A DNA stretch of 64,000 nt, taken from a virus. Each line of letters starts with the position of its first letter. Positions within the stretch are counted from its first letter, which is position 1. Below are positions 6,992 to 14,839 of the stretch, in pieces. The stretch lies in IMG/VR virus record IMGVR_UViG_3300044846_001307, positions 1-64,000 of that record; one strand, given 5' to 3'. The position numbers were made by a program, and so were the translations under genes. The notes beneath the pieces are model-generated. The model had not been told where the DNA came from and made no database searches. It saw nothing but the letters and a program-made list of their open reading frames with translations.

Positions 6992-7579
6992 ATGAAAGAA
7001 ATCTTTAAAAAACTGGCTGACAATGGAATTACTCCTAATGCATTTTATATACTAGACTGCATAAAAGAGGGTATTGTTCCAAATACTTATGTTAAAGCTA
7101 GTCTTGAGGTAACTAGGTTGATTAGAGATAATTGGCTTACACAAGATTTGGAATTAACAGACAAAAGTATTATCTTTACTACGGAGATTGATGGTTATTT
7201 CAAAAAATCCAAGAAAAAAACTTCTACAGATTTACTAGGGCATAATTTTATGCAAAACATAGAGGCATATGTTCATATATTTCCTAATAAGAAGTTGTCT
7301 TCTGGAAAATATGCTAGAGTACCTGCTAAGAACTTAGAAAGTGGATTTAGATGGTTTTTTGAAAACTATGATTACGATTGGGAAACTATCTTTCAAGCTA
7401 CACAAAAGTATGTTGGTGAATATGAATCTAAAAACTATGAATACATGAGAACTGCTCAATATTTTTTGAGAAAGCAAAATGTAGACAAGAGTTGGGATTC
7501 TGATTTGGCAACTTATTGTGAATACTTAAAAGATAATCCTGACGATGAACAAGTATATTTTGGTGAGTTAATTGTATAA
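6992..7579 (+). CDS. Hypothetical replication-associated protein, possible helicase loader
   Basis: A 195-residue protein. The first 50 residues (ADNGITPNAFYILDCIKEG) read like a small winged-helix or HTH domain. The rest is helical, with FRWFFENYDYDWETIFQATQ and an acidic end (DNPDDEQVYFGELIV). It follows the glycosylase by 1 bp and precedes the DnaB-like helicase by 18 bp, the place where helicase loaders and replisome organisers are often found. That role is inference from position only; no catalytic motif is visible. Confidence 0.65.
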   Translation: MKEIFKKLADNGITPNAFYILDCIKEGIVPNTYVKASLEVTRLIRDNWLTQDLELTDKSIIFTTEIDGYFKKSKKKTSTDLLGHNFMQNIEAYVHIFPNKKLSSGKYARVPAKNLESGFRWFFENYDYDWETIFQATQKYVGEYESKNYEYMRTAQYFLRKQNVDKSWDSDLATYCEYLKDNPDDEQVYFGELIV

Positions 7580-7597
7580 TTTAAATTTTAAAAATCT

Positions 7598-8605
7598 ATG
7601 GCTAATTTATTTAATGGTGCCCGTCATTTATTACCAGTCAGTGAAAGAGACAGTTTAGAAAAGGGTCTCATTAAAATGAAAGCTAGGAGAGAAGGTAAGT
7701 TACCATCTCTTGTTAGTGCATGGCCCAAATTTAATGATGCCTTTTGTGATGGATTAGAATGGAAAACTATTACTGTAGTTGGTGCTCGACCAGGAACTGG
7801 AAAGACTCTTTTTATGGAACAACTGATATCTGATATCATTGATCTAAATAAAGCTCAAGACTTCCGTGTTCTTAAATTCCAAATGGAAATGGTTGATGAA
7901 ACAAGTGCAATAAGAAAGTTTGGTCTGAAAACAGGTGCTGATTACAATACATTAATGAGTAAGGACGGTAAATTAGTTGACAAAAGAATATTTCAGAAGT
8001 GCGTTGATTTTTATCATGAAAGTGCACAGACGGATGTTGTTAATGTTGTCTATGATGTATGTACTGTCAATGAAATGTGTGCTACTATCCATCATGAATT
8101 GGAAAGACACAGAAGAGAAGATGGTTCTTACAGAAACATGCTTGTTGCAATAGATCATTCAGCTTTATTTAAGAATGATGTAGGACAGAAAGATAAATTT
8201 GAAATGCTGGGAGCATTGGGTGAGGCCTTGACTCAAATGAAGAAGAAATATCCAGTTGCATTTATTGTCCTAAGTCAGTTAAATAGAAACATTGATGATG
8301 TTAAAAGACAAGTAGAAGGTAATTACGGTAATTATGTATTAGATTCTGATATCTATGGTTCTGATGCTTTGTTACAGCATGCAGATGTAGTAATGGGTAT
8401 TAATAAACCCTCTATAAGAAAAATTAAACAATATGGTCCTGAGAAGTTTCTGATTGAAGACCCGGATACATTAGTGTTTCATTTTTTGAAGTCCAGGAAT
8501 GGCACAACAAGAATAAGTTTCTTTAAACTTGATAGGGTAACTATGAGGATTATAGAAATGAATACCCCTGCTAGAGCTGTAGCACAAAAAATCCAAGTAA
8601 ATTAA
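7598..8605 (+). CDS. DnaB-like replicative helicase (RecA-fold core)
   Basis: A 335-residue superfamily 4 helicase. It shows Walker A GARPGTGKT (62-70), Walker B MLVAIDH (181-187) and the sensor-like SQLNRN (226-231). The body corresponds to the DnaB C-terminal domain; the N-terminal primase-interacting domain of bacterial DnaB (about 150 residues) is missing, which is common in phage versions. It would unwind DNA ahead of the fork, working with the Toprim primase (10683) and the family B polymerase (19474). The preceding gene may load it. Confidence 0.9.
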   Translation: MANLFNGARHLLPVSERDSLEKGLIKMKARREGKLPSLVSAWPKFNDAFCDGLEWKTITVVGARPGTGKTLFMEQLISDIIDLNKAQDFRVLKFQMEMVDETSAIRKFGLKTGADYNTLMSKDGKLVDKRIFQKCVDFYHESAQTDVVNVVYDVCTVNEMCATIHHELERHRREDGSYRNMLVAIDHSALFKNDVGQKDKFEMLGALGEALTQMKKKYPVAFIVLSQLNRNIDDVKRQVEGNYGNYVLDSDIYGSDALLQHADVVMGINKPSIRKIKQYGPEKFLIEDPDTLVFHFLKSRNGTTRISFFKLDRVTMRIIEMNTPARAVAQKIQVN

Positions 8606-8610
8606 TAAAT

Positions 8611-9213
8611 ATGAGTAGTAATTTAAGAAAAGAAAAAGAAAGAGAGTTCTATATGCAACATATGGATGCTTTCAAAGCAATTGGTATTGCTGATCCTTTT
8701 TTCACAATTAAAACTGCATTCTTCAAGAAAGGAAAGTTTGGAAGACAATGTCAGTTTTTTGAGTGGGAATTGAAGAAAGGTGAAGATATCTACATTGAGT
8801 TTTATGACAATGCCTATGATGGTAATGGTAGAACTATTGATATCGTACCAATGAATGAAGACAGAGCACTCTTTAAACTCAAATTCAATCCTTATTTTCA
8901 AGAGGAGTATGATGTGATTGAAGGAGTAGACAGTGAAGGAAAACCAGATAGAAAATATCTTATTCCTGTTAATGAGATGATGGTTGTATTATCTAGTGGT
9001 CAAGAGATTAGTCATTCTCTTTATGATAAGAGAAAAGAAGATGCTAAAAATGATTTGCCAGAATTACAAAAATCATTAAGTTTGTTTCCCGATTTTGAAA
9101 AAGAATACTCTCCTAAAGTAGAGGAAGTTTCTTTGAATGATGGAGATGAATCCGTTTCTGATATTTTAATGAGAATAAGTGTAGAATTTCAAAAATTAGC
9201 AAAAAGGTTATGA
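8611..9213 (+). CDS. Conserved hypothetical protein of the replication block
   Basis: A 200-residue protein; not recognised. The N-terminus is highly charged (LRKEKEREFYMQHMDAFKAI). The middle has beta-type strands (FFEWELKKGEDIYIEFYDNA), and the last 60 residues are acidic with a helical end. It lies between the helicase and the Sak4-like ATPase and overlaps the latter by 4 bp (ATGA), so it is translated with the replication/recombination set. Confidence 0.75.
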   Translation: MSSNLRKEKEREFYMQHMDAFKAIGIADPFFTIKTAFFKKGKFGRQCQFFEWELKKGEDIYIEFYDNAYDGNGRTIDIVPMNEDRALFKLKFNPYFQEEYDVIEGVDSEGKPDRKYLIPVNEMMVVLSSGQEISHSLYDKRKEDAKNDLPELQKSLSLFPDFEKEYSPKVEEVSLNDGDESVSDILMRISVEFQKLAKRL

Positions 9214-9932
9214 GTATTGTACTTCCAACTAAAAAAGTTAAAGCAGAAAGAACTAATCCTAAGAGACTGATTATTTATTCTAAACCAAAGACTGGTAAGA
9301 CCAGTGCATTTGCAGGATTAGATGATAATCTTATCATAGATTTAGAAAATGGTGCTGATTATGTAGAAGCTCTGAAGATTAAAGTTACTTCTCTTCAGGA
9401 GTTATTAGAAGCAGGTAAAGCTATCAAAGAAGCTGGTAAACCATACAAGTATGTAACAGTAGATACTGTGACTGCATTAGAAGATATGGTTATGCCTCTT
9501 GCAATCAAATTGTATAAACAAACTAGTATGGGTAAGAATTATGATGGAGACAATGTCTTGTCATTACCTAACGGTGCAGGTTATTTATATTTGAGACAAG
9601 CTTTCTTTCAAGTTTTAGATTTTATTGATACTTTAGCTCCCCACATTATTTTATCTGGTCACATTAAGGACAAACAGGTAGATGATAAAGGTGAAATGGT
9701 ATTAGCTGCCAATATTGATTTGACAGGTAAAATCAAATCTTTGATCTGTGCAAATGCAGATGCAATTGGTTATATGTTTAGAAAAGGTAATAAGACTGTT
9801 CTATCATTTAAAACTAGTGAAGAAGTGACTTGTGGTGCAAGACCAGAGCACTTAAGAAATGAAGAAATAGTAGTTTCTGAGATGAATGAAAAAGGTGAAC
9901 TAGAGTTTCACTGGGATAAAATTTATGTGTAA
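9210..9932 (+). CDS. Sak4-like RecA-family ATPase (single-strand annealing)
   Basis: A 240-residue P-loop ATPase. SKPKTGKT (24-31) is the Walker A site and YVTVDTVTAL (81-90) the Walker B with Asp85. Size and layout match the RecA-like ATPases of phages grouped with Sak4 (Rad55/Rad51-like), which promote single-strand annealing and recombination, usually with a cognate SSB. The next gene here is a probable SSB, supporting this. It starts inside the stop of the preceding gene (ATGA). Confidence 0.85.
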   Translation: MSIVLPTKKVKAERTNPKRLIIYSKPKTGKTSAFAGLDDNLIIDLENGADYVEALKIKVTSLQELLEAGKAIKEAGKPYKYVTVDTVTALEDMVMPLAIKLYKQTSMGKNYDGDNVLSLPNGAGYLYLRQAFFQVLDFIDTLAPHIILSGHIKDKQVDDKGEMVLAANIDLTGKIKSLICANADAIGYMFRKGNKTVLSFKTSEEVTCGARPEHLRNEEIVVSEMNEKGELEFHWDKIYV

Positions 9933-9952
9933 TAATTAAAAAGTAAAATAAA

Positions 9953-10633
9953 ATGGCGTTAAGTACAGATGATTTAGGTAACGGTGGATCCGGTTTACCA
10001 AAGACAATTAGTCCAGGAAACAAAGTGTTGAAAATCAACAATGTTGAATTAGAACAGTTTAAATTTATTGACAATGCATTTCATTTGATATTGCATGTTG
10101 AAACCGAACCTATTGAAGGTTTTGAAGGATTTGCTTTAGATAAAGACAATCCTGACAGAGGTCACTTCAAAGGTCAAATTGGTAGAGTTAAAGCAAGCCA
10201 GTATGCATTTGCAGATGGTGAGACCAAAACTGGTATCAAAATACAAAGAGATAGATCAATTTTAATGTTCTTACAGAATCTTTGTAAAACAATGGGAATC
10301 AATGATTGGATGTCAGCACAACATAACAAGCATGATACTATTGAAGCTTTTGTTGAAGAATTTAATAAAACTGCACCAATTAAAGATAGATATCTTGAAT
10401 TCTGTGTTGCAGGTAAAGAGTATGTTGGTAGAACTGGTTATACCAATTACGATATGTGGTTACCAAAAGCAGAAAGTGGAAAGTATGCATTTGGTGAAGT
10501 TGAAGAAGGTAAAGTTATTAGATATGATGAATCTAAACATTTGAAAAAACTTGAAGTAAACAATGTTGAAAGTTTTGGAGATGATGATTTAAACATGCCA
10601 AACAAACCTTCTACTGATTTCTCTCTAGACTAA
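9953..10633 (+). CDS. Probable single-stranded DNA-binding protein
   Basis: A 226-residue protein. The body is rich in beta strands (KVLKINNVELEQFKF, FHLILHVETEPI) as in an OB-type fold, and the C-terminal 25 residues are acidic and disordered (SFGDDDLNMPNKPSTDFSLD). That combination, and the position directly after the Sak4-like ATPase, suit an SSB that coats single-stranded DNA and recruits partners by its tail. The OB fold is inferred, not shown. A strong terminator follows 5 bp later, so it is last in its operon. Confidence 0.7.
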   Translation: MALSTDDLGNGGSGLPKTISPGNKVLKINNVELEQFKFIDNAFHLILHVETEPIEGFEGFALDKDNPDRGHFKGQIGRVKASQYAFADGETKTGIKIQRDRSILMFLQNLCKTMGINDWMSAQHNKHDTIEAFVEEFNKTAPIKDRYLEFCVAGKEYVGRTGYTNYDMWLPKAESGKYAFGEVEEGKVIRYDESKHLKKLEVNNVESFGDDDLNMPNKPSTDFSLD

Positions 10634-10638
10634 TATAG

Positions 10639-10670
10639 TTAGGGGGAGTCAGTGATTCCCCCTAATTTTT
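10639..10670 (+). terminator. Rho-independent terminator
   Basis: A 9-bp perfect stem TTAGGGGGA / TCCCCCTAA with a 9-base loop is followed by TTTTT. It ends the operon that closes with the SSB-like gene. Confidence 0.9.
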
Positions 10671-10682
10671 AAATTTTGGTAT

Positions 10683-11660
10683 ATGATTTCTACACAAACA
10701 ATAATTTCTGATTTAAATGAAGTACCTAGAGAATGGGTATTTGAGTATTATTTAAACCTCACTGAAAGACTTTGTGGTCAAAGTTTAAAAATAAAATCTG
10801 CATTCAATCCTACTGATAAAGTTCCTTCTATGTGTATATACACAGATAACAAAGGATTTTATAAGTTCAAAGATTTCTCATCTGGATTTGGTGGTGATGG
10901 TTTAAATCTAGTTATGCATTTGTATAATCTAGATGGAAGAGGTAAAGCTTCTTTTAAAATCATGGCTGATTATGATGCATACATTTCTAATAACACATAC
11001 GTTCCACTAGATTATGTTCCACAAAGTAAATACACTGTCTCAGATTATGAAATCAGACACTGGAACACTTTAGATCAATCATATTGGAAAGGTTTTAAAT
11101 TAAGTTCTAGTATATTAGAGCATTATAATGTGCATCCTTTAGAGTTTTATAACATGGTTAAGGAAGACGATGGTCAAATTCTTGATACTGTTAATATAAA
11201 AGGTAATTTTATTTATGGCTTCTTTAGGGAAGATGGTAGTTTGTATAAAATATATACACCAAAAGTAAAAGATAACAAGTTTATTAAAGTAAAAGATTAC
11301 ATCCAGGGTTCTGATCAACTTGAGTTTAAATCTAAATATTTGATTATTACTTCTTCTTTAAAAGACTTAATGTGTTTTAAGAAGTTAGGAATAAATGGTA
11401 TTGAAAGTATTGCTCCAGACAGTGAGAACAGTGTTATTCCGGAAAACTTCATGCAACCTCTTCTAAGTAAGTATCAAAAGATACTTGTACTGTTTGATAA
11501 TGATGATCCTGGTCTTAAATCTGCTCAGAGATACAAAGAAAAGTATGGTTTTAATTTTGTAGTACTTGAAATGTCTAAAGATCTTTCTGATTCTGTAAGA
11601 GATCATGGTGTTGAAGCTGTGAGAGATGTATTGTTTCCATTATTAAAACAAGCATTATGA
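10683..11660 (+). CDS. DnaG-type primase with Toprim domain
   Basis: A 325-residue primase-like protein. Residues 36-72 (KIKSAFNPTDKVPSM, YKFKDFSSGFGGDG) match the N-terminal part of phage DnaG-like primases but without zinc-binding Cys pairs. The Toprim domain is at about 218-305: LIITSSLKD (220-228), FDNDDPG (271-277) with the DxD acidic pair, and SKDLSD (298-303). The Glu that normally opens Toprim (TEGxxD) is Ser here, so catalysis may rely on the other acids. It would make primers for lagging-strand synthesis. It overlaps the next gene by 4 bp. Confidence 0.85.
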   Translation: MISTQTIISDLNEVPREWVFEYYLNLTERLCGQSLKIKSAFNPTDKVPSMCIYTDNKGFYKFKDFSSGFGGDGLNLVMHLYNLDGRGKASFKIMADYDAYISNNTYVPLDYVPQSKYTVSDYEIRHWNTLDQSYWKGFKLSSSILEHYNVHPLEFYNMVKEDDGQILDTVNIKGNFIYGFFREDGSLYKIYTPKVKDNKFIKVKDYIQGSDQLEFKSKYLIITSSLKDLMCFKKLGINGIESIAPDSENSVIPENFMQPLLSKYQKILVLFDNDDPGLKSAQRYKEKYGFNFVVLEMSKDLSDSVRDHGVEAVRDVLFPLLKQAL

Positions 11661-12082
11661 GTTGGATATATAAAGGAAAAGAGTTTGATGAATTGTGTAT
11701 CCCAGAAGGTGCTGTTGGATTTATCTACAATATGACTGCTATTATAGATGGCAAGTCTGTTGCATATATTGGTAAGAAGAACTTCTTTGCTAATATAAAG
11801 AAACCTATGGGTAAGAAAGCTTTGGCTATGTCTACAGACAAAAGGTTAAAGAAATATACCCGGGAGCTTAAACCTGACTTTATGAGATACTATAGTAGTA
11901 ACAAGACTCTTAAAGAAGCTCACAAAGCAGGTGTTGTAATTAAAAGGGAAATTCTAATGATTTGCTACTCAGCAATGGAATTGACTTATCAAGAAGTAAA
12001 GCATCAGTTTAAATATGAGGTGCTTGAAAAAGAAGAATATTTGAATGCCAACATTCTTGGCAGGTTTTACAAAACAAAATAG
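11657..12082 (+). CDS. GIY-YIG-like (Seg-type) endonuclease
   Basis: A 141-residue protein whose conserved residues fall in the order expected of a GIY-YIG nuclease: GFIYNM (21-26) for GIY, YIGKK (37-41) for YIG, KREIL (96-100) with the Arg, YQEVKHQF (111-118) with the Glu, and YLNANILG (128-135) with the Asn. The YYSSN at 78-82 is also typical of the phage Seg-like group. Such enzymes nick or cut DNA and may act as free-standing homing endonucleases or in DNA processing. It starts within the primase stop codon (ATGA). Confidence 0.7.
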   Translation: MSWIYKGKEFDELCIPEGAVGFIYNMTAIIDGKSVAYIGKKNFFANIKKPMGKKALAMSTDKRLKKYTRELKPDFMRYYSSNKTLKEAHKAGVVIKREILMICYSAMELTYQEVKHQFKYEVLEKEEYLNANILGRFYKTK

Positions 12083-12084
12083 TT

Positions 12085-12507
12085 ATGACAGAAAATGATA
12101 TGACAGGCCTTCTTTTACAGTTGGCTGACCGTGGTGTGACCGGAATTAGAGTACACTACGCAGGTGGTGGAGACAGTGGTTGTATTGAAGATATTAATTA
12201 TACTACTCAAACTTTAAGTAAAGATGAAGAAGCTGCATTTGAGTATATTTCACTATTATCTACTTATGGACATGAGGCAGCCCCAAATTTAAAAGATCTA
12301 GATAGCGGAATCTATTCTGATATTGAAGACTTTGCTAATGATAGAATTCTTAATGATATTGAGGATTGGTGGAATAATGATGGAGGTTATGGTGTACTGT
12401 GTATTATGGTTCCTTCTGGTAAATATAAAATTGATAACACAATTTATATTACTAATACAGAAGAGTATACACATGAAGGGAGTTTAATTGATGAAGCTTT
12501 AAACTAA
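12085..12507 (+). CDS. DUF6878-like conserved protein
   Basis: A 140-residue acidic protein. The segments HYAGGGDSGCIEDI and WWNNDGGYGVLCI, plus YTHEG near the end, match a widespread family of unknown function that I recall as DUF6878 or similar (GSGDSG..., W.NNDGAYG..., Y.HEG). No catalytic role is known. It shares its last base with the next start codon. A related small-protein group (12507, 12772) follows. Confidence 0.7.
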   Translation: MTENDMTGLLLQLADRGVTGIRVHYAGGGDSGCIEDINYTTQTLSKDEEAAFEYISLLSTYGHEAAPNLKDLDSGIYSDIEDFANDRILNDIEDWWNNDGGYGVLCIMVPSGKYKIDNTIYITNTEEYTHEGSLIDEALN

Positions 12508-12770
12508 TGGAAGAAAAACACTTTAATGAAGCTAACCATATAAAAGACATGATTGAAAAGCTTCGTACTAGATCTCTTAAACTTAATGAAGCACTATCAG
12601 GAACCATGACAAAAATAACTGTAGATTATTTTAGTGGTGAAGAAAGATTTAGAAGACCTGGAGAAATTTACTTAAATGATGTTGCAGGTATTAAAGATCT
12701 TATGCAAAAAGAATATGCCGAGATAAAGCTTGAGTTAGAGCAATTAACAGAAAAATTTAAAAATCTGTAA
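12507..12770 (+). CDS. Small coiled-coil protein
   Basis: An 87-residue protein with heptad-like helices at both ends (HIKDMIEKLRTRSLKLNEAL and EYAEIKLELEQLTEKFKNL) around a short polar loop. Its ATG overlaps the preceding stop by one base. Function unknown. Confidence 0.7.
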   Translation: MEEKHFNEANHIKDMIEKLRTRSLKLNEALSGTMTKITVDYFSGEERFRRPGEIYLNDVAGIKDLMQKEYAEIKLELEQLTEKFKNL

Positions 12771-12771
12771 C

Positions 12772-13113
12772 ATGTCACATCCATATGAACATAGTAAAAG
12801 CAGTGCCCGTAAATGGGGAGGAGAACCATCAGAATATATGCATATTCATGAATGGTTTGATGCTACAAAAGCCTGGATAGGACATAGTAAACATAGAATG
12901 TTCCGTCACCACAGTGAAGGTATATTTGAATGTGAAGTACATTTTGGTACTTACTTTGTTAATTCTGTAGGAAAAAGAGTGTATATAAGATATGTTGGGG
13001 AACAACATGTCAAAGAAGATTGCAATGGCTATATTCCAAGTGCAAAAGAGTGGGTGGATAATATTAATACACCCACAGAATGGATGATTAAAACACTTAA
13101 AATTGAAGACTAA
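12772..13113 (+). CDS. DUF6915-like conserved protein
   Basis: A 113-residue His-rich protein matching a widespread family of unknown function that I recall as DUF6915: HPYEHSKSSARKWGG, YMHIHEWFDATKAW, HRMFRHHSEGIFECE, GEQHVKEDCNGYIPS and a final TEWM. The clustered His residues (HIH, HRMFRHH, GEQHV) suggest a metal site, but no reaction is known. The family occurs across bacteria and phages, so it is probably a useful accessory function rather than a core phage part. Confidence 0.75.
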   Translation: MSHPYEHSKSSARKWGGEPSEYMHIHEWFDATKAWIGHSKHRMFRHHSEGIFECEVHFGTYFVNSVGKRVYIRYVGEQHVKEDCNGYIPSAKEWVDNINTPTEWMIKTLKIED

Positions 13114-13114
13114 T

Positions 13115-13540
13115 ATGATTTTTGACAAAGAAGAAACGAAGAATTTGTTGAACATGCTACGTTCTACAGATACTGAAAATGCTATCATAGCATTTGAAGC
13201 TCTTAAAGGAGTTGAAATACAAAAATATTTAGGGGAACTAATTGTATTATATAAGTTTGGTAAACAACCTATTAAAGCATGGGATGATAACTGTAATAAT
13301 TGTTCTGTAGCACTTAGAACAGCTTTACATCCTTATACTAAAGAAGATGGTGCTGAGTTAAGCACTGGGTCTTGTTTATCAGCAATGATAAGTAGTAAAG
13401 CAAGTCATCAAGCAGTTGAACTTTTTATGGAGTACTTTACTGTAAATATGATTGGCTTCCTAGGTCAGATGGGTTACCCCGCTGACAAATTTGAAATTAA
13501 TGTAAAACTAAAAGATGATGGACAAACAACAGAGTCTTAG
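13115..13540 (+). CDS. Hypothetical protein
   Basis: A 141-residue protein numbered from the ATG at 13115; a TTG four codons earlier overlaps the preceding gene and is less likely. It contains a Cys-containing loop (DDNCNNCSVAL) and helical segments (AVELFMEYFTVNMIGFLGQM); not recognised. Its last 26 bp overlap the start of the zincin/VWA gene, so the two are translationally coupled. Confidence 0.7.
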   Translation: MIFDKEETKNLLNMLRSTDTENAIIAFEALKGVEIQKYLGELIVLYKFGKQPIKAWDDNCNNCSVALRTALHPYTKEDGAELSTGSCLSAMISSKASHQAVELFMEYFTVNMIGFLGQMGYPADKFEINVKLKDDGQTTES

Positions 13541-14828
13541 TAAAACAGCCAAAGATTTAATGTTGAAAGAGCCCTATTACGGGTTCTTTCTTATTATGTT
13601 GAATAAGCTTTGGAATAAAAGAGTACCTACTGCAGGTGTTAGTAAGAATGGAATCAATTATCAGTTAGTGATAAATGAAGAGTTCTGGACAAGTTTAACT
13701 GAATTAGAAAGGTTAGGTTTACTCAAGCATGAATTATTACATATTGCATTTGGACATCTTACTACTGTATTTAAGTTCAGTGATAGAAAGTTAGCAAATG
13801 TGGCTATGGATATGGAAATCAATCAGTATATTGATGCTTCCTGGCTTCCAGGTGGAGAATTATCTTCAGACCAATTTAAACAACTTAAAGAATCTGTTAA
13901 AGCTGAATTAGAAACAGCTAAAGAGAATGGTGCATCTGTTGAAGATCTTCTTGCTATTAGTAAGAAACTTCCTGCAAGAGGTATCATGATTGATGATTAT
14001 GCTGAACTTAATTTAGATAGAAAAGCAGGTGCTAGATACTATTATGATAAACTTAAAGAAGCAAAAGATAAGAAAGACCAGACTGGTACAAGTGGCTCTC
14101 CAAGCTTTGATGATCTTTGTGATCAAATGGATTCTGGTGACGGTGATGGTTTGCCTGACCATGCTACTTGGGATGACTTTGAAGATCTTAGTGAAGCTGA
14201 ACAAAAGTTAATTGATAAACAATTACAAAAAGTTCTATCTGATGCCAAGGAACAGACTGTTAAGAAAAGAGGGACTGTACCTGGTGAAATTGAAGGAGTT
14301 ATTGTAATAGAGGAAATAGTACCACCTAAGTTTGATTGGCGTGGATACATTAGAAGATTCACAGGAATCAGTACTAAAGTCTTTACTAAAAAGATTAGAC
14401 GTAAAGAAAACCGAAGATTTGAAGCTAATCCAGGATTAAAAGTAAAAATGAGACAACATATGTTGTTGGCCATTGATACTTCAGGTTCTGTAAGTGATTC
14501 TGAATTAAAAGAGTTTATGGTAGAAATGCATCATATTTTTAAATGTGGTGTAGATATTACTATTATTCAGTGTGATACAAGAATCAGGTCTGTTGAACCT
14601 TACAAAGGTAAACACGAACTAAGTGTACAAGGAAGAGGAGGAACAGAATTTGATCCTGTCTTAGAGTATTTTAATGAGAATTTAGGTAAATATACTAGTC
14701 TAGTATATTTTACTGATGGAGAATGTAATGCAGATGTAAAACCTAGAGGTAATGTCCTATGGGTTTTGTCAGAAAGATCAAGTATGAATGATAGCCTTCC
14801 AGGAAAGGTAATTAAGTTAGAATTATAA
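13515..14828 (+). CDS. Zincin-like and von Willebrand A (VWA/DUF2201) protein
   Basis: A 437-residue two-domain protein. The N-terminal domain has LKHELLHIAFGHL with HELLH at 72-76, the zinc-binding motif of the DUF2201 metallopeptidase-like family. The C-terminal domain is a VWA domain with the metal-ion-dependent adhesion site DTSGS at 321-325, then a Thr in GRGGTEFDP and an Asp in YFTDGE. An acidic linker (GDGDGLPDHATWDDFEDL) joins them. Proteins of this type work with MoxR AAA+ ATPases in chaperone or assembly machines, and the MoxR gene follows 11 bp downstream. Whether the zincin part cleaves protein is open. Confidence 0.9.
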   Translation: MMDKQQSLSKTAKDLMLKEPYYGFFLIMLNKLWNKRVPTAGVSKNGINYQLVINEEFWTSLTELERLGLLKHELLHIAFGHLTTVFKFSDRKLANVAMDMEINQYIDASWLPGGELSSDQFKQLKESVKAELETAKENGASVEDLLAISKKLPARGIMIDDYAELNLDRKAGARYYYDKLKEAKDKKDQTGTSGSPSFDDLCDQMDSGDGDGLPDHATWDDFEDLSEAEQKLIDKQLQKVLSDAKEQTVKKRGTVPGEIEGVIVIEEIVPPKFDWRGYIRRFTGISTKVFTKKIRRKENRRFEANPGLKVKMRQHMLLAIDTSGSVSDSELKEFMVEMHHIFKCGVDITIIQCDTRIRSVEPYKGKHELSVQGRGGTEFDPVLEYFNENLGKYTSLVYFTDGECNADVKPRGNVLWVLSERSSMNDSLPGKVIKLEL

Positions 14829-14839
14829 AAATTAAAGTT

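Noticed and set aside
12829-13188. A 119-codon frame on the minus strand opposite the DUF6915-like gene
   Set aside because: It lies antisense to a recognisable protein family and its product is Phe/Ser-rich without domain character; a shadow of the real gene.
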